A stretch of DNA of 64,000 nucleotides from AV40 sp963817335 (GCA_963817335.1 CAWFNX010000001.1:992001-1056000); one strand, 5' to 3'. Shown: positions 41,557 through 50,653, counted from the first letter of the stretch. Program-made: numbers and translations. Notes: a model not told the origin generated them from the letters alone.

Positions 41557-41597
41557 AGCAAGGTTGTCCTCTTGGTGAGGTCGCTCAGCTTCCTCGC

Positions 41598-42497
41598 TTA
41601 GATCATCTCGGCGACAAATTTGCGCGCGTTGAAGGGCGCGAAGTCGTCGATTTTTTCGCCGGTGCCGACGAAGCGCGTCGGAATTTTCAGTTCGTCCTGA
41701 ATCGCGACGACGATCCCGCCTTTGCCGCTACCGTCGAGCTTGGTCACGATCAATCCAGTGAGGCCGAGCGCCTGATGAAACTCGCGGGCCTGGGACAGAG
41801 CGTTGCCGCCGGTGGTGGCATCGACGACCAGCAGAATTTCATGCGGCGCGTTCGGATCCTTTTTGGCGAGACTGCGTTTCACTTTCTGGAGCTCGCCCAT
41901 GAGATTTGTTTTGGTATGCAACCGGCCGGCGGTATCGCACAGCAAAAAATCGACGTTGTTTTTCGCGGCCGACTCGTATGCATCGTAGCAGAGGGCGGCG
42001 GGATCGGCGCCGTACTGGCCGCTGATCATCTCAACGCCCAATCGTTTCGCCCAAATGTCGAGCTGCTCGATGGCGGCGGCGCGAAAGGTGTCGGCGGCAG
42101 CGAGGAGCACGGTATGGCGATGCGCAGGGAGCGGCGATTGACCCCAATCGCCATGGCGGTTCGGTGAACCGCCGCTACCTAAATAGTGCGCGAGTTTCGC
42201 CACCGAAGTTGTCTTGCCGGTGCCATTGACGCCAACAACGAGAATCACATTTGGTTTTCCGGGAATCGAAACAATCGGTTTGGTCTCGGTGGGCAAGATT
42301 TTTGAAATCTCCTCGCGTGCGACTTTGATCACGTCGGAAATGCCAAGGAGCGACCACGCTTCGCGCTCCTGAAGTTTGTTGATGATCCGGCTGGTTAAGG
42401 AAACGCCCAGATCGGCTCGAATCAACGCGTGCTCGAGCTCGTCCCAATCGATGGGTTTGCCGGCAAATTGTTGGGCCAGCGTTTCGAGAAAATTCAT
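41598..42497 (-). CDS. ftsY: Signal recognition particle receptor FtsY with an in-frame repeat insertion
   Basis: 299 residues. NG-type GTPase that docks the signal recognition particle at the membrane. P-loop GVNGTGKTT (89-97), DTAGRLH and TKLDGSGKGG are all present. The usual KLAHY...VLLAAADTFRAAA link, 20 or so residues, is interrupted after HYL by 18 extra residues, GSGGSPNRHGDWGQSPLP (107-124), translated from a REP element (42126-42180). The A domain is short. The reading frame is intact, and the G-domain residues beyond the insert are unbroken. Whether the insert is tolerated is inferred from the preserved frame. Confidence 0.95.
   Translation of the reverse strand: MNFLETLAQQFAGKPIDWDELEHALIRADLGVSLTSRIINKLQEREAWSLLGISDVIKVAREEISKILPTETKPIVSIPGKPNVILVVGVNGTGKTTSVAKLAHYLGSGGSPNRHGDWGQSPLPAHRHTVLLAAADTFRAAAIEQLDIWAKRLGVEMISGQYGADPAALCYDAYESAAKNNVDFLLCDTAGRLHTKTNLMGELQKVKRSLAKKDPNAPHEILLVVDATTGGNALSQAREFHQALGLTGLIVTKLDGSGKGGIVVAIQDELKIPTRFVGTGEKIDDFAPFNARKFVAEMI
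42126..42180. repeat. REP element inside ftsY
   Basis: On the minus strand it begins GGTAGCGGCGGTTCACCGAA and proceeds through the palindromes CGGTT-CACCG-AACCG and GCGATTG-GGGT-CAATCGC, ending GCTCCCT. The first 35 bases are identical to 17889-17923. It is 54 bases long, a multiple of three, and keeps ftsY in frame. Confidence 0.85.
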
Positions 42498-42640
42498 TCT
42501 GAAAATTCAAAATCCGAATATCGAATCTCGAAACAAGCACGAATGAATGAAACTCGAAATTTACAATAATTGGGGCGCACTCTTGAATTATTTGAAATTG
42601 CTTCGGATTTCGGGCTTCGATTTTCGGATTTATGAACAGC
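42498..42640. repeat. AT-rich gap with repeated 'aattcggatttcgaa' words
   Basis: The 143 bases upstream of ftsY contain GAAAATTCAAAATCCGAATA, TCGAATCTCGAAA, CTTCGGATTTCGGGCTTCG, TTTTCGGATTT and similar words, repeated in both orientations. This is a word-like dispersed intergenic repeat. No coding signal is seen. It may separate nusB from ftsY and contain the ftsY promoter. Confidence 0.45.
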
Positions 42641-42667
42641 GGGCGATTGAGGTCAATCGCCCCTACC
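42641..42667. repeat. REP element overlapping the nusB end
   Basis: GGGCGATTGAGGTCAATCGCCCCTACC carries the inverted GTAG foot. The TGA stop of nusB (42653-42655, minus strand) is within the palindrome. Confidence 0.7.
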
Positions 42668-43096
42668 TGGAACAAGAGGTTCGCGCGCGGGGCGGTCCAG
42701 ATCTTTCCGGATGCGATCGAGAATTCCGTTCACGAAACTGCCCGACTCGGCGCCCCCAAACGTCTTGGCGAGCTCGATGGCTTCATTGATGGAAACGACC
42801 GGCGGAATGTCGTCGCGATAAAGCATCTCGTAGATGGCGAGCCGCAAAACGTTGCGATCGACCGCGGAGATGCGGTTCAAATTGTAATTTTCACAATATT
42901 TCCGGATCTGTTCGTCGATTTCGTCCTGATGAGAGACCATCCCCTCAATAAGTGGTTCGGCGAACTCGCGCACGTTAGGTTTGACCGGGCAAAACTCCCA
43001 GAAATCGTCTAATCGCTTTGGAGTTTCGCCATGCTGAAGATCGCGCCAAAAATTGTATTGAATGGCCGCTTCGCGCGCGCGTCGTCGTTTTCCCAT
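42653..43096 (-). CDS. nusB: Transcription antitermination factor NusB
   Basis: 147 residues of the NusB helical domain: RRRAREAAIQYNFWRD, then INEAIELAKTFGGAESGSFVNGILDRI, the conserved C-terminal signature. NusB with NusE (S10) promotes antitermination at ribosomal RNA operons. ATG 43094-43096 begins the conserved RRRAR block; the open frame continues upstream as an Arg-rich extension. The last residues (PGRGD) and stop are read from a REP element. It lies 5 bases downstream of ribH and may be co-transcribed. Confidence 0.93.
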   Translation of the reverse strand: MGKRRRAREAAIQYNFWRDLQHGETPKRLDDFWEFCPVKPNVREFAEPLIEGMVSHQDEIDEQIRKYCENYNLNRISAVDRNVLRLAIYEMLYRDDIPPVVSINEAIELAKTFGGAESGSFVNGILDRIRKDLDRPAREPLVPGRGD

Positions 43097-43101
43097 ACGA
43101 C

Positions 43102-43587
43102 TTACTTGTTCCGCAATTTCGACATTACGTTGGTAATCTCGACGGCGGCGCGAGCGGCTTCGGTGCCGCGATTGATTTCGCCTTCGAGACAACGCGCACG
43201 AGCCTGGCTTTCGTTGTCGAAACTGAGCACAACGTTGATGACCGGAGTGCCGTGAGTGAGAGCGATTCGCTGCAGGGCATCGGTGACTGAGTGACTTAAG
43301 TTTTTGGCGTGATCGGTCTCGCCCTTCATAATCACGCCGATGGCAATGATCGCGTCGCTGCGTTTTTGGGAAGCAAGCTCGCGCACAACCACCGGAATCT
43401 CGAACGCGCCGGGGACCTGAAACAAGGTAGTGGTTGCGCTCGGAATCAGGACCCGCAGTTCGCCGACTAAATGATCGACCAATCCCTGGACGTAAGCGGC
43501 GTTAAACTGACTAGCCACGATCGTAAAATGTCGTTTGACCACGCCGATAGCACGCGGGCGAGGGGAGATCGCGTTGGACATTGCCAT
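43102..43587 (-). CDS. ribH: 6,7-dimethyl-8-ribityllumazine synthase (RibH)
   Basis: Penultimate enzyme of riboflavin synthesis, condensing an aminouracil with 3,4-dihydroxy-2-butanone 4-phosphate. About 161 residues (159 if the second ATG is used). Signatures FTIVASQFNAAYVQGLVD, VPGAFEIPVVVRELA, AIGVIMKGETDHAKNLSHSV (His88 region) and NVVLSFDNESQAR. The other pathway enzyme ribBA is 6 kb away on the same strand. nusB follows. Confidence 0.94.
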   Translation of the reverse strand: MAMSNAISPRPRAIGVVKRHFTIVASQFNAAYVQGLVDHLVGELRVLIPSATTTLFQVPGAFEIPVVVRELASQKRSDAIIAIGVIMKGETDHAKNLSHSVTDALQRIALTHGTPVINVVLSFDNESQARARCLEGEINRGTEAARAAVEITNVMSKLRNK

Positions 43588-43773
43588 CTATTGCTCCAAC
43601 AAACCGGTCTCGGCAAGAGAAGTTGGCTTCCGCCACGGCTTGATTCCTAAAGACAGGAACCGGACAAATTCTGGGCGCGCGAGGCGTCCGAACTCCAGTG
43701 GAAGCGCGGTGGCAGCGAGAGATTTGGATTTGTTTTCCTAAGCGATCCGGCCACCGAATCGGCTAAATGAAAT

Positions 43774-44358
43774 TCAAAGACGGGAAAGCGCTTTTTCCGC
43801 GAGAGCTTTCGACTTTTCGATTCTGGATTCTTCGCTTTCGGGTCCGCCCACGCTGATCCGGATGAAAACGTTACCCTTCAAAACGTAAAGCGCTCCCCCA
43901 ATGCGCTTGCCCGACCACCAGGCCTCATCCCCGACGCCTTCGATCTTCTTTGGAGGCGCGCCTCGTTCTTCTTGCTCGTTTGCCAAACTTTCTTTCTTCT
44001 CTTCGTCGCCTTCCTTCTCCTTGGCCGGACTCGTGTAGCGACCAAACGTTTCTTTCCAGAATGTTTTGGGATCGCGCGCATTTTCCGAGGCCAAAGCGCG
44101 TTGAGTGACAGCCAGGCTGACAGATTTATTGAAAACCTCGGTGGTATAAAAGCATTGGCCGATTTGGAAGCCACCACCGGATGTGTCGCTCGACTTCGCA
44201 TCCTTCACCGGAGAGCCCTCAATTTTTTGCACTTCATCCTTGGTGATGAGCGAACAAGCGTCGATCTTCGTGGTAGGCGAGGCCGACGTAGTTTTGGATT
44301 TCTGGCAACCGGCCAGACCGAGCATCAATGCGATTAGTAACGAAAATGATCTGTTCAT
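43774..44358 (-). CDS. Lipoprotein of unknown function
   Basis: 194 residues. MNRSFSLLIALMLGLAGCQK contains a lipobox LAGC (Cys18), so it is a lipoprotein. The mature part is mostly soluble with an acidic and Lys-rich middle region (KEKEGDEEKKESLANEQEER, about 107-126). It begins 1 base after the VKOR stop, hence same operon as dsbA-VKOR. The Cys-rich redox pair suggests that its own cysteines (Cys35 and Cys69 in DACSLIT and GQCFYTT) are oxidised by that system; this is inference. Confidence 0.75.
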   Translation of the reverse strand: MNRSFSLLIALMLGLAGCQKSKTTSASPTTKIDACSLITKDEVQKIEGSPVKDAKSSDTSGGGFQIGQCFYTTEVFNKSVSLAVTQRALASENARDPKTFWKETFGRYTSPAKEKEGDEEKKESLANEQEERGAPPKKIEGVGDEAWWSGKRIGGALYVLKGNVFIRISVGGPESEESRIEKSKALAEKALSRL

Positions 44359-44359
44359 C

Positions 44360-44827
44360 TCAGGAGCTTCTTTGAATTGACGATGGGCGGGCTACAACCA
44401 GTCCGGTGAGCAGAAAAACCAGCGCAGCCGAGAACAAACAGTATCGACAAAAGGCATGCAGCCGGAAGGCCTGCACAAACAAAAGCCAAAGAGTGACGGC
44501 GAACATGATCAAGACGGTCCAGCTGAAAAACTTTCTCGCCCGGTCGTAATCGAACGCGGCGAAGATCGCGAAAGTGAAAACCGAAAAATAGGCCAACACA
44601 CCCAGACCAGCGACGGGGATGCCGCCCACTCTGGCATAGGAACTTCCCAAAACTTTGAAGCAATCAGCCGATTGCCCGCAAACCGCAGTTTCTCCAGAAA
44701 GAAAGATGACCGTGAGATAAGTGGCTTCAGTCAGTCCGATCATGGCGACGAGGGCGGCGGCGATGTAAAAAATAATTTCCGCCCGCGAACGGGACGTGGT
44801 CGATTTTTCAGTGCGATCCTTTTTCAT
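44360..44827 (-). CDS. Vitamin K epoxide reductase (VKOR)-type disulfide oxidoreductase
   Basis: 155 residues with four membrane helices. Cys pairs CGQSADC (Cys50, Cys56) and CRYC (Cys127, Cys130) form the redox relay; the latter passes electrons to quinone. In bacteria that lack DsbB, VKOR reoxidises DsbA. It is separated from the DsbA-like gene by 9 bases and from the lipoprotein by 1 base, so the three are one unit. No thioredoxin domain is fused. Confidence 0.93.
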   Translation of the reverse strand: MKKDRTEKSTTSRSRAEIIFYIAAALVAMIGLTEATYLTVIFLSGETAVCGQSADCFKVLGSSYARVGGIPVAGLGVLAYFSVFTFAIFAAFDYDRARKFFSWTVLIMFAVTLWLLFVQAFRLHAFCRYCLFSAALVFLLTGLVVARPSSIQRSS

Positions 44828-44836
44828 CGGCAGTGA

Positions 44837-45496
44837 TTATGAGGATGGTTTTGCGCTTTTTATCGCCGCTTCAATTGCCCCCGCGAAATTTTCCGGCATC
44901 AATTTATCGGGCGGCACGGCCTGATTGTTGAGGAAGATGGTCGGCGTCGTTTTCACGCCAATCGTGGCACCGCGTTGCTGGTCTGTTTCAACTTGTCGCA
45001 GCACCGGCTCGCTATCCATGTCCCGTTTGAATCGGTTCAGATCGAGCTGCAACATCCCGGCGTAGGCATTGAACAGGGCGCGCGCATCGGGGGAATTACT
45101 CCAAACCGCCTGCTCTTTGAAAAGAAGATCGTGCATTTGCCAGAACCGACCTTGCAAGCCGGCGGCTTCAGCGGCGCAGGCGGCCTCTCGGGCATGGGCA
45201 TGCATCGGCAACGGAAACTCGCGGAAAATCACGCGCAAGTTGTATTGCTTCTGCAACTGGTTGATGGGCTCAGAAAGTTTGCCGCAAGGCGGACATTGGA
45301 AGTCGCCAAACTCCTCCAAAGTCACTGGCGAATCAGCCGGCCCGAGGACGTGTCCAGTCTCCTTTGTTTCGGCGGATTCCTTGGAAATCTTTAGCGGCGA
45401 GTTGGCCGCGATCTTCGTTCGGTAAAAGATGGCCCCCCCGGCGATGGCGATCGCCGCCACCAGGCCAACAATTAGGAAAGGAGCATATCGTTTCAT
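44837..45496 (-). CDS. DsbA-type thiol-disulfide oxidoreductase
   Basis: 219 residues. The N-terminal helix (FLIVGLVAAIAIAGGAIF, 7-24) anchors a periplasmic thioredoxin-fold domain with CPPC (68-71), REFPLPMH, and the cis-Pro loop TTPTIF. CPPC and the helical insert resemble DsbA-like proteins partnered with VKOR. Likely function: oxidising exported proteins. A hairpin lies between its 5' side and the large exported-protein gene. Confidence 0.92.
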   Translation of the reverse strand: MKRYAPFLIVGLVAAIAIAGGAIFYRTKIAANSPLKISKESAETKETGHVLGPADSPVTLEEFGDFQCPPCGKLSEPINQLQKQYNLRVIFREFPLPMHAHAREAACAAEAAGLQGRFWQMHDLLFKEQAVWSNSPDARALFNAYAGMLQLDLNRFKRDMDSEPVLRQVETDQQRGATIGVKTTPTIFLNNQAVPPDKLMPENFAGAIEAAIKSAKPSS

Positions 45497-45679
45497 GAGC
45501 TAAGCGTGCACATATAGCTCACCTCGGCGAGCCTGCAATGTCTGATCACAGATCCTTATTGAGAAGTGAGATTCGTTTTCAAAGGCCGGAGGCGGATTCG
45601 TCTTGGCTACAATCGAAACGCGCCGTCGGAACGGACGCATGGCCCAGAGCCGGAAGGCTTAACTACGAAAAAGTCTCAT

Positions 45680-45704
45680 GCCGCCGCGATATTTCCGCGG
45701 CGGC
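45680..45704 (-). terminator. Hairpin with 9-base arms after the Asp-box gene
   Basis: GCCGCCGCG, 7-base loop, CGCGGCGGC at 45680-45704. On the minus strand it follows the stop of the large exported protein gene by about 29 bases, and a T-rich stretch (ACTTTTT) follows. It is a plausible terminator. Confidence 0.6.
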
Positions 45705-45732
45705 AAAAGCTGAGGCGCGAAGGTGCCGCCGT

Positions 45733-48700
45733 TTATGGCAACGCCGTTCCTGATTTGCTCTTCACCAGCGAAGTGTCGACTGCGTCGATGAATCCGTCGA
45801 CGTTCACGTCTTCGCGGAAGTTTGTGAGGCCAACCGCTTTGCCGGATTGCGACTTGGTCTGACTGACGTCGACCGCGTCACAGAACCGGTCGGCGTTGGT
45901 ATCGCCGACGAGAACGCTCATTGGAACGGAAACGTCGCCGCTGTTCGATCCGCCGGTCACGCCAATCAAGTTAACCGACAGAGTTTGGGCATTGCTCACG
46001 TTGGTCAGGTTTACCGTAACCTCAGAGTTGTTGACGGTGAAACTCTGGACCGACCCGCTCCCCCCGGCCCCCGGAGTGACGCTGGCACTGGTGACCGTTA
46101 CCGGTACCGAGAAGTCGATGACGACGGTATGGTTGCCGGATGCGCCGCCACTTCGGCACTCAATTCCCGAATTTCCAAGCAGCGGAAGATCGACATCAAA
46201 CGTGCCGGCAAAACTGTGGGTCTTGCGGGAAACTGCGCTGACCGGAACGATTCCAGTCGAAGCGCACGTGCTATTTCCCACAACGGTGTAAGTCGCGGCC
46301 GGGAAGCTCGTGTCGGTGTTGCCTTTAATGAAGGTGTGATCAACCATGAGAGTTGATCGCTCTGCCGTTTCAGGCGGTGTATCGCCGGTGTTGAACGTCC
46401 GGCCGTTAACAGCGGCGAGAATATCGCCAGGCTGCGGATTTCCGACCAACGATTTGTCGATGTAGAACGAGATTGTTCCATCCGCATTGAAGTTGCTGGC
46501 CCCATCCGGCGTTCCAAGCGGGTTTTCGATTGGGACCCCGATGACACCTACCACGGGCGGGATGGATTGCGTCTGCACTGTGCCGTACTCGAAAGTAACA
46601 GCCGAGTTAGCATCGGTAGTCATGCCGACGAAGTATTGCTCGTCTGGCGTAGTAATTGAGTTCCATACCATCCTCCAGCGCGAGTTTGCCGGCACTGTGC
46701 TGAGATTGCTTACCTTCATCTGGAATAACAGCTTGCCAGGATGTGATGGAGGTTCGGCGACGGCTATATAGTCGATAAGGTACTGCGCCGGTATCGCAGG
46801 AGTGGCCGTGGGAGTAGGACTCGGCGATGGCGTTGGCCCGACCGGAACGCCAGTCTCGCTGCCACCAATAGCTTCCGGATGACTCGGCAAGTTCCGATGA
46901 ACAATCATCCCGGCACAATTATCGCCGACAAAGGGTGCAGCTATTTCATTATTTGCGCACGATGAGCCGACCGAATTGGTGGCTATAACTTTGTAGTAGT
47001 ATGGGACCGTAGGATCAATGGCCGTGGTGTCATCGAGCTTGGTCACGTTACCGGCTAAGGTTGCGATAGGAGCCCCGCCCTCTCCGCCTGGCGTCGTTCC
47101 TCGAAAAACCTGATAACCCGTAATCGTTTGGTCAGCGCCGTTATAACCTGGGTCAGCTTCGTTCCATGCCAGATGAACAACAGGCCCAATGCGCCGCTCG
47201 GTTACAAATGGGATTCCTGGAACCGATACGGGGTTCGGCTGCGCCCCGGACAATCGCCGCCCACTGGACTGCCGAGCGATCGTTGCAGTCGCACTGTAGG
47301 TGTTGCCTGTCACTGTCGTTGAGCCATCGGGATTGACCGGCGCCTGCGAGCAATCGCCGCCGGAACAACCGTTCACGTAGCCGACTAAGACACGACCGTC
47401 CTTGTCGACCGTCATATCAAAGAAATCGAGGAGATTTCGATCCATGGGTCCGCCACCACCGCGTAACAGACCCATCCGCTGCATGGGCAGCGTTGGAGTT
47501 GCATCAGTCGTGGTCCAAGTATCGCCGCCATCGAAAGTTTCTGCGACATAGAGATGCCATACGCCTGTGTATCCGTCTGCGCTGGAATCTCCGGCACCGC
47601 CCTTCGAGGCATAGAATGCCACCGCGGCGCGGCCAGCGTCACCGCCAATCGCGGCGGGAAACGCGACGTTCGTTAGGCCCAGGCCTGCTCCCACGTCGTA
47701 AATATTTTTCCAGGTTGCGCCTTGGTCACTTGAGATGCCGACGGCTGCGCTGGTGCCGTTTAACGCAAACAGGCAATAAACTTTTCCCCCGGCGTCGAGT
47801 GCTACGGCTGGATCATCGGGTGCTGCGCTACTTGTAACTGAGCCATTTACTACGGGCCTGATAGTCCAGGTAATTCCGTTGTCAGTCGACACTACGACGG
47901 CGGTGTTTCCTCCGTTTAGTAGTGGTATGTTTCCGCAAGCGCGATTCGGTACATAAACGGTTCCGTCGGGAGCGACCTTAATATGACCATGTAGCCCACT
48001 GCATTGGTTCACGCTATACATGTTAACTGAAGGCCCATAAGTGCTTCCGCCGTCATCGCTGCGGGAAATGCTGGCGAAAGCAATATCTTGCGAAGCATAG
48101 TAGACAGCGTGCGGATACACCGGATTAATCAACGGTGCGTGGTAGGGACCACCGCCGATTGTCTCGTGATCAACTGCGGACGCAATTCCACCCGTCTGAT
48201 CCGGGACCCAGGTTACGCCATCATCGTCGGTATGCGATATCTTGACCGTGTCCGGACCCAAAAGAGTTAGCTCGGCTGCGAACACTCGATTTGCGGTGCC
48301 ACTTGTATGGTCGGTAAATCCAATCGGATCGGAATCGATAAACTGCGACGTGGGAGCGCGGTGGTCCGACCACGTCGCCTTGGCCAAACTTAAATTACAA
48401 CTGTCGTTGAAGGTGATAAACTCCGTCTGAAGATCGGATTGAAAATTAACGACCCCGGTTACCCAGTTTGCGCCAACCGAGGGTTCGCCTGCGCCGCGAC
48501 CGAGATATTCAACGGTTACTCCTCCGGAACTAAGAGCGGAAGCGGGCACTAGCACACCAGGCGCTTCAAAATTTTCGAAGCCGACCTTCGGGCCAGTGTC
48601 TTGAGGCGCGGCCTGGATGGAGGTTGCAGTAGTTGAGACCGGAGTTGCGCTGCCATGATAGGGATCAGTCGCCGAGGCCGGTGTTGTATCGTACGCTACG

Positions 48701-49260
48701 TGGACCGTAAAAACCGTGGTCGGATTAACACCAGTTGTCGGTAGATTGGAAGGGTCAATGTAGGCTACCTGGCTTGTAAGTCCCGGCCCTTCAAAGGCAG
48801 AGGTAATCAGTGGTCCCGCATTTGATCCCTTATGAATGTGAATGTCGTATTCATTCGCAAGATTTGTCCAGGTGAGAAGCACTTGGACCTTCTTTCCCGC
48901 CCAGTCAGCCTGTGTCCCGATAACGGTGAGCGTAAATGTCTCGCAGCCGAAGACCGGGCTGTTGTCCATGCAAGTCGTATCGGTATTCTGGTTGCCACCG
49001 GGGCTGATCGTTGTGCCGTCCCAGCTTGCAGTTTGGCTGCCGCTGGCATTCACCGTTCCAGTAGCCGGAGTAGGTCCTGTGTTCGGCAGAGCAGCGCCGC
49101 GACCGCCGGACATCTGTTTGTTCTCAAGTCGAGTGTTGCGCTTGGCGTTCGCTCCATAGGAGCCGACAAGCGTCGCGTTACAGAGCAGAGCGAATGCGCC
49201 CAGCAAGAGAACGGTCTTAAGAATAGTACGCAGGGTTAAAACAAAGGAATTGGTTTTCAT
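45733..49260 (-). CDS. Exported Asp-box beta-propeller protein with FN3 and dockerin-like C-terminus
   Basis: 1175 residues. Signal peptide within the first 37 residues (TLRTILKTVLLLGAFALLCN). Five Asp-box (BNR-type) motifs, for example SDDGGSTYGP, STDNGITWT, SSDQGATWKN and AETFDGGDTWTT, suggest a sialidase-like propeller. A FN3-like unit (VHLAWNEADPGYNG to PYYYKVIATNSVGSS) follows, then a Pro-Ser-Thr linker (PTPSPSPTPTATP), another domain, and a C-terminal 170-residue module (about 1007-1175) ending in VGDTNADRFCDAVDVSQTKS, a dockerin-like repeat. The module closely matches one at 56480-58471. No catalytic Arg/Tyr pattern of sialidases was verified. A ribosome-binding GGAG lies 9 bases before the start. 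Confidence 0.75.
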   Translation of the reverse strand: MKTNSFVLTLRTILKTVLLLGAFALLCNATLVGSYGANAKRNTRLENKQMSGGRGAALPNTGPTPATGTVNASGSQTASWDGTTISPGGNQNTDTTCMDNSPVFGCETFTLTVIGTQADWAGKKVQVLLTWTNLANEYDIHIHKGSNAGPLITSAFEGPGLTSQVAYIDPSNLPTTGVNPTTVFTVHVAYDTTPASATDPYHGSATPVSTTATSIQAAPQDTGPKVGFENFEAPGVLVPASALSSGGVTVEYLGRGAGEPSVGANWVTGVVNFQSDLQTEFITFNDSCNLSLAKATWSDHRAPTSQFIDSDPIGFTDHTSGTANRVFAAELTLLGPDTVKISHTDDDGVTWVPDQTGGIASAVDHETIGGGPYHAPLINPVYPHAVYYASQDIAFASISRSDDGGSTYGPSVNMYSVNQCSGLHGHIKVAPDGTVYVPNRACGNIPLLNGGNTAVVVSTDNGITWTIRPVVNGSVTSSAAPDDPAVALDAGGKVYCLFALNGTSAAVGISSDQGATWKNIYDVGAGLGLTNVAFPAAIGGDAGRAAVAFYASKGGAGDSSADGYTGVWHLYVAETFDGGDTWTTTDATPTLPMQRMGLLRGGGGPMDRNLLDFFDMTVDKDGRVLVGYVNGCSGGDCSQAPVNPDGSTTVTGNTYSATATIARQSSGRRLSGAQPNPVSVPGIPFVTERRIGPVVHLAWNEADPGYNGADQTITGYQVFRGTTPGGEGGAPIATLAGNVTKLDDTTAIDPTVPYYYKVIATNSVGSSCANNEIAAPFVGDNCAGMIVHRNLPSHPEAIGGSETGVPVGPTPSPSPTPTATPAIPAQYLIDYIAVAEPPSHPGKLLFQMKVSNLSTVPANSRWRMVWNSITTPDEQYFVGMTTDANSAVTFEYGTVQTQSIPPVVGVIGVPIENPLGTPDGASNFNADGTISFYIDKSLVGNPQPGDILAAVNGRTFNTGDTPPETAERSTLMVDHTFIKGNTDTSFPAATYTVVGNSTCASTGIVPVSAVSRKTHSFAGTFDVDLPLLGNSGIECRSGGASGNHTVVIDFSVPVTVTSASVTPGAGGSGSVQSFTVNNSEVTVNLTNVSNAQTLSVNLIGVTGGSNSGDVSVPMSVLVGDTNADRFCDAVDVSQTKSQSGKAVGLTNFREDVNVDGFIDAVDTSLVKSKSGTALP

Positions 49261-49422
49261 GAGATTTCTCCAGGCAGCCCTATCCCCGTGGGATTGCAGA
49301 GTGAAGGCATACCCTGCATTCGAACAGATCAGACCTTTTGGTCTTATCTCGGGGTAAGAAAAACGCCGTGGGGCTCCGATCGGATACGGCCTTGCTCAGA
49401 GCCGACGCCGCTCTGCCGCGTG

Positions 49423-50640
49423 CTAGAGGAGATGACCGAGCTTGGTCTTCTTCGTTTCGAGGTATTTCTCGTTGTGGGGATTCGATTCAGCGCGAATTGG
49501 CACCTGTTCAACCATTTCCAATCCATAACCTTCGAGACCGACGACTTTCTTCGGATTGTTGGTGAGGAAACGGAACTGTCGCACCCCGAGATCGAAAAGG
49601 ATTTGGGCGCCGAGTCCGTAATCGCGCAGGTCGGCCGGCAGTCCCAGTTTTGCATTCGCTTCAACAGTGTCGAGGCCTTGTTCCTGTAATTTGTAAGCGT
49701 GAATCTTGGCCGCGAGACCGATGCCGCGCCCTTCCTGCCGCATGTAAACCAGCACGCCGTTGCCTTCCTCGGAAATTTGTCGCAGCGCCGCGTGAAGTTG
49801 ATTCCCACAATCGCACCGGCGTGAGCCGAACACGTCCCCGGTGAGACATTCGCTGTGCACCCGGACCAGCGCCGGCTTGTTCTTGTCGATTTTTCCCTTC
49901 ACCAGCGCGAGATGATGCATTCCGTCGATGAGCGACCGATACAAATGCAAATCGAAATCGCCGTAATCGGTCGGCAATTTCACGACCTGCTCGAGTTCAA
50001 CGAGCTTTTCACTTTTGCGCCGGTGCGCAATCAGACTTTGGATTGTGCAGATCTTCAGTGCGTGCTTCTTGCGGAATTCCATCAGCTCGGGCAGCCGCGC
50101 CATCGTTCCGTCGTCGTGCAAAATTTCGCAGAGCACACCCGCCGGTTGCAGTCCGGCCATCCGGGCAAGATCGATCGCCGCCTCAGTGTGACCCGCGCGG
50201 CGCAACACGCCGCCGTCTTTCGCGCGCAACGGAAACACGTGACCGGGTTGGGCGAGATCGTCGGGGGTAGAGTGGGGGCTTGCGATCGCAAGAATTGTGG
50301 TCGCGCGATCGTAGGCGCTGATTCCCGTCGTCACTCCGCGCGCGGCGTCCACTGAAACCGTGAAGTCGGTTCGTTGTGCTTCGCGATTTTGTGTGACCAT
50401 GCGTTGCAATCCGAGTTGTTCGGCGCGGTCGTTCGAAATTGGGACGCAGATCAAGCCGCGGCCGTGCGTGGCCATGAAATTGACCGCTTCCGGAGTGACC
50501 TTCTCCGCCGCGATGACCAAATCGCCCTCGTTCTCGCGATCCGCATCGTCCGTCACGATCACGATGCGCCCTTTGGCGATGTCGCTCACTACATCGTCAA
50601 TGGCGTCGAATTGAAACTTTTCACCCGCCTTGGTAATCAT
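49423..50640 (-). CDS. ribBA: Bifunctional riboflavin biosynthesis protein RibBA
   Basis: 405 residues. The N-terminal half is DHBP synthase (DDADRENEGDLVIAAEKVT, ATHGRGLICVP, THT-like GHTEAAIDLARMAG), and the C-terminal half is GTP cyclohydrolase II (VRVHSECLTGDVFGSRRCDC with zinc cysteines, MRQEGRGIGLAAKIHAY). It supplies both precursors of riboflavin. No FMN riboswitch pattern was recognised upstream. RibH lies 6 kb away. Confidence 0.95.
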   Translation of the reverse strand: MITKAGEKFQFDAIDDVVSDIAKGRIVIVTDDADRENEGDLVIAAEKVTPEAVNFMATHGRGLICVPISNDRAEQLGLQRMVTQNREAQRTDFTVSVDAARGVTTGISAYDRATTILAIASPHSTPDDLAQPGHVFPLRAKDGGVLRRAGHTEAAIDLARMAGLQPAGVLCEILHDDGTMARLPELMEFRKKHALKICTIQSLIAHRRKSEKLVELEQVVKLPTDYGDFDLHLYRSLIDGMHHLALVKGKIDKNKPALVRVHSECLTGDVFGSRRCDCGNQLHAALRQISEEGNGVLVYMRQEGRGIGLAAKIHAYKLQEQGLDTVEANAKLGLPADLRDYGLGAQILFDLGVRQFRFLTNNPKKVVGLEGYGLEMVEQVPIRAESNPHNEKYLETKKTKLGHLL

Positions 50641-50653
50641 TTGGCAGACCGTA

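Noticed and set aside
41541..42167. A 208-residue plus-strand frame over ftsY
   Set aside because: It is antisense to the intact FtsY domain and has no known motif.
42498..43192. Arg-rich N-terminal extension of NusB (43097-43192)
   Set aside because: It lies antisense to no known domain, has low complexity and overlaps the end of ribH; the ATG at 43094-43096 starts the conserved region.
49261..49422. A riboswitch upstream of the 1175-residue exported protein
   Set aside because: A small AGACC-TTTT-GGTCT hairpin (49331-49344) is present, but no known aptamer core was recognised.
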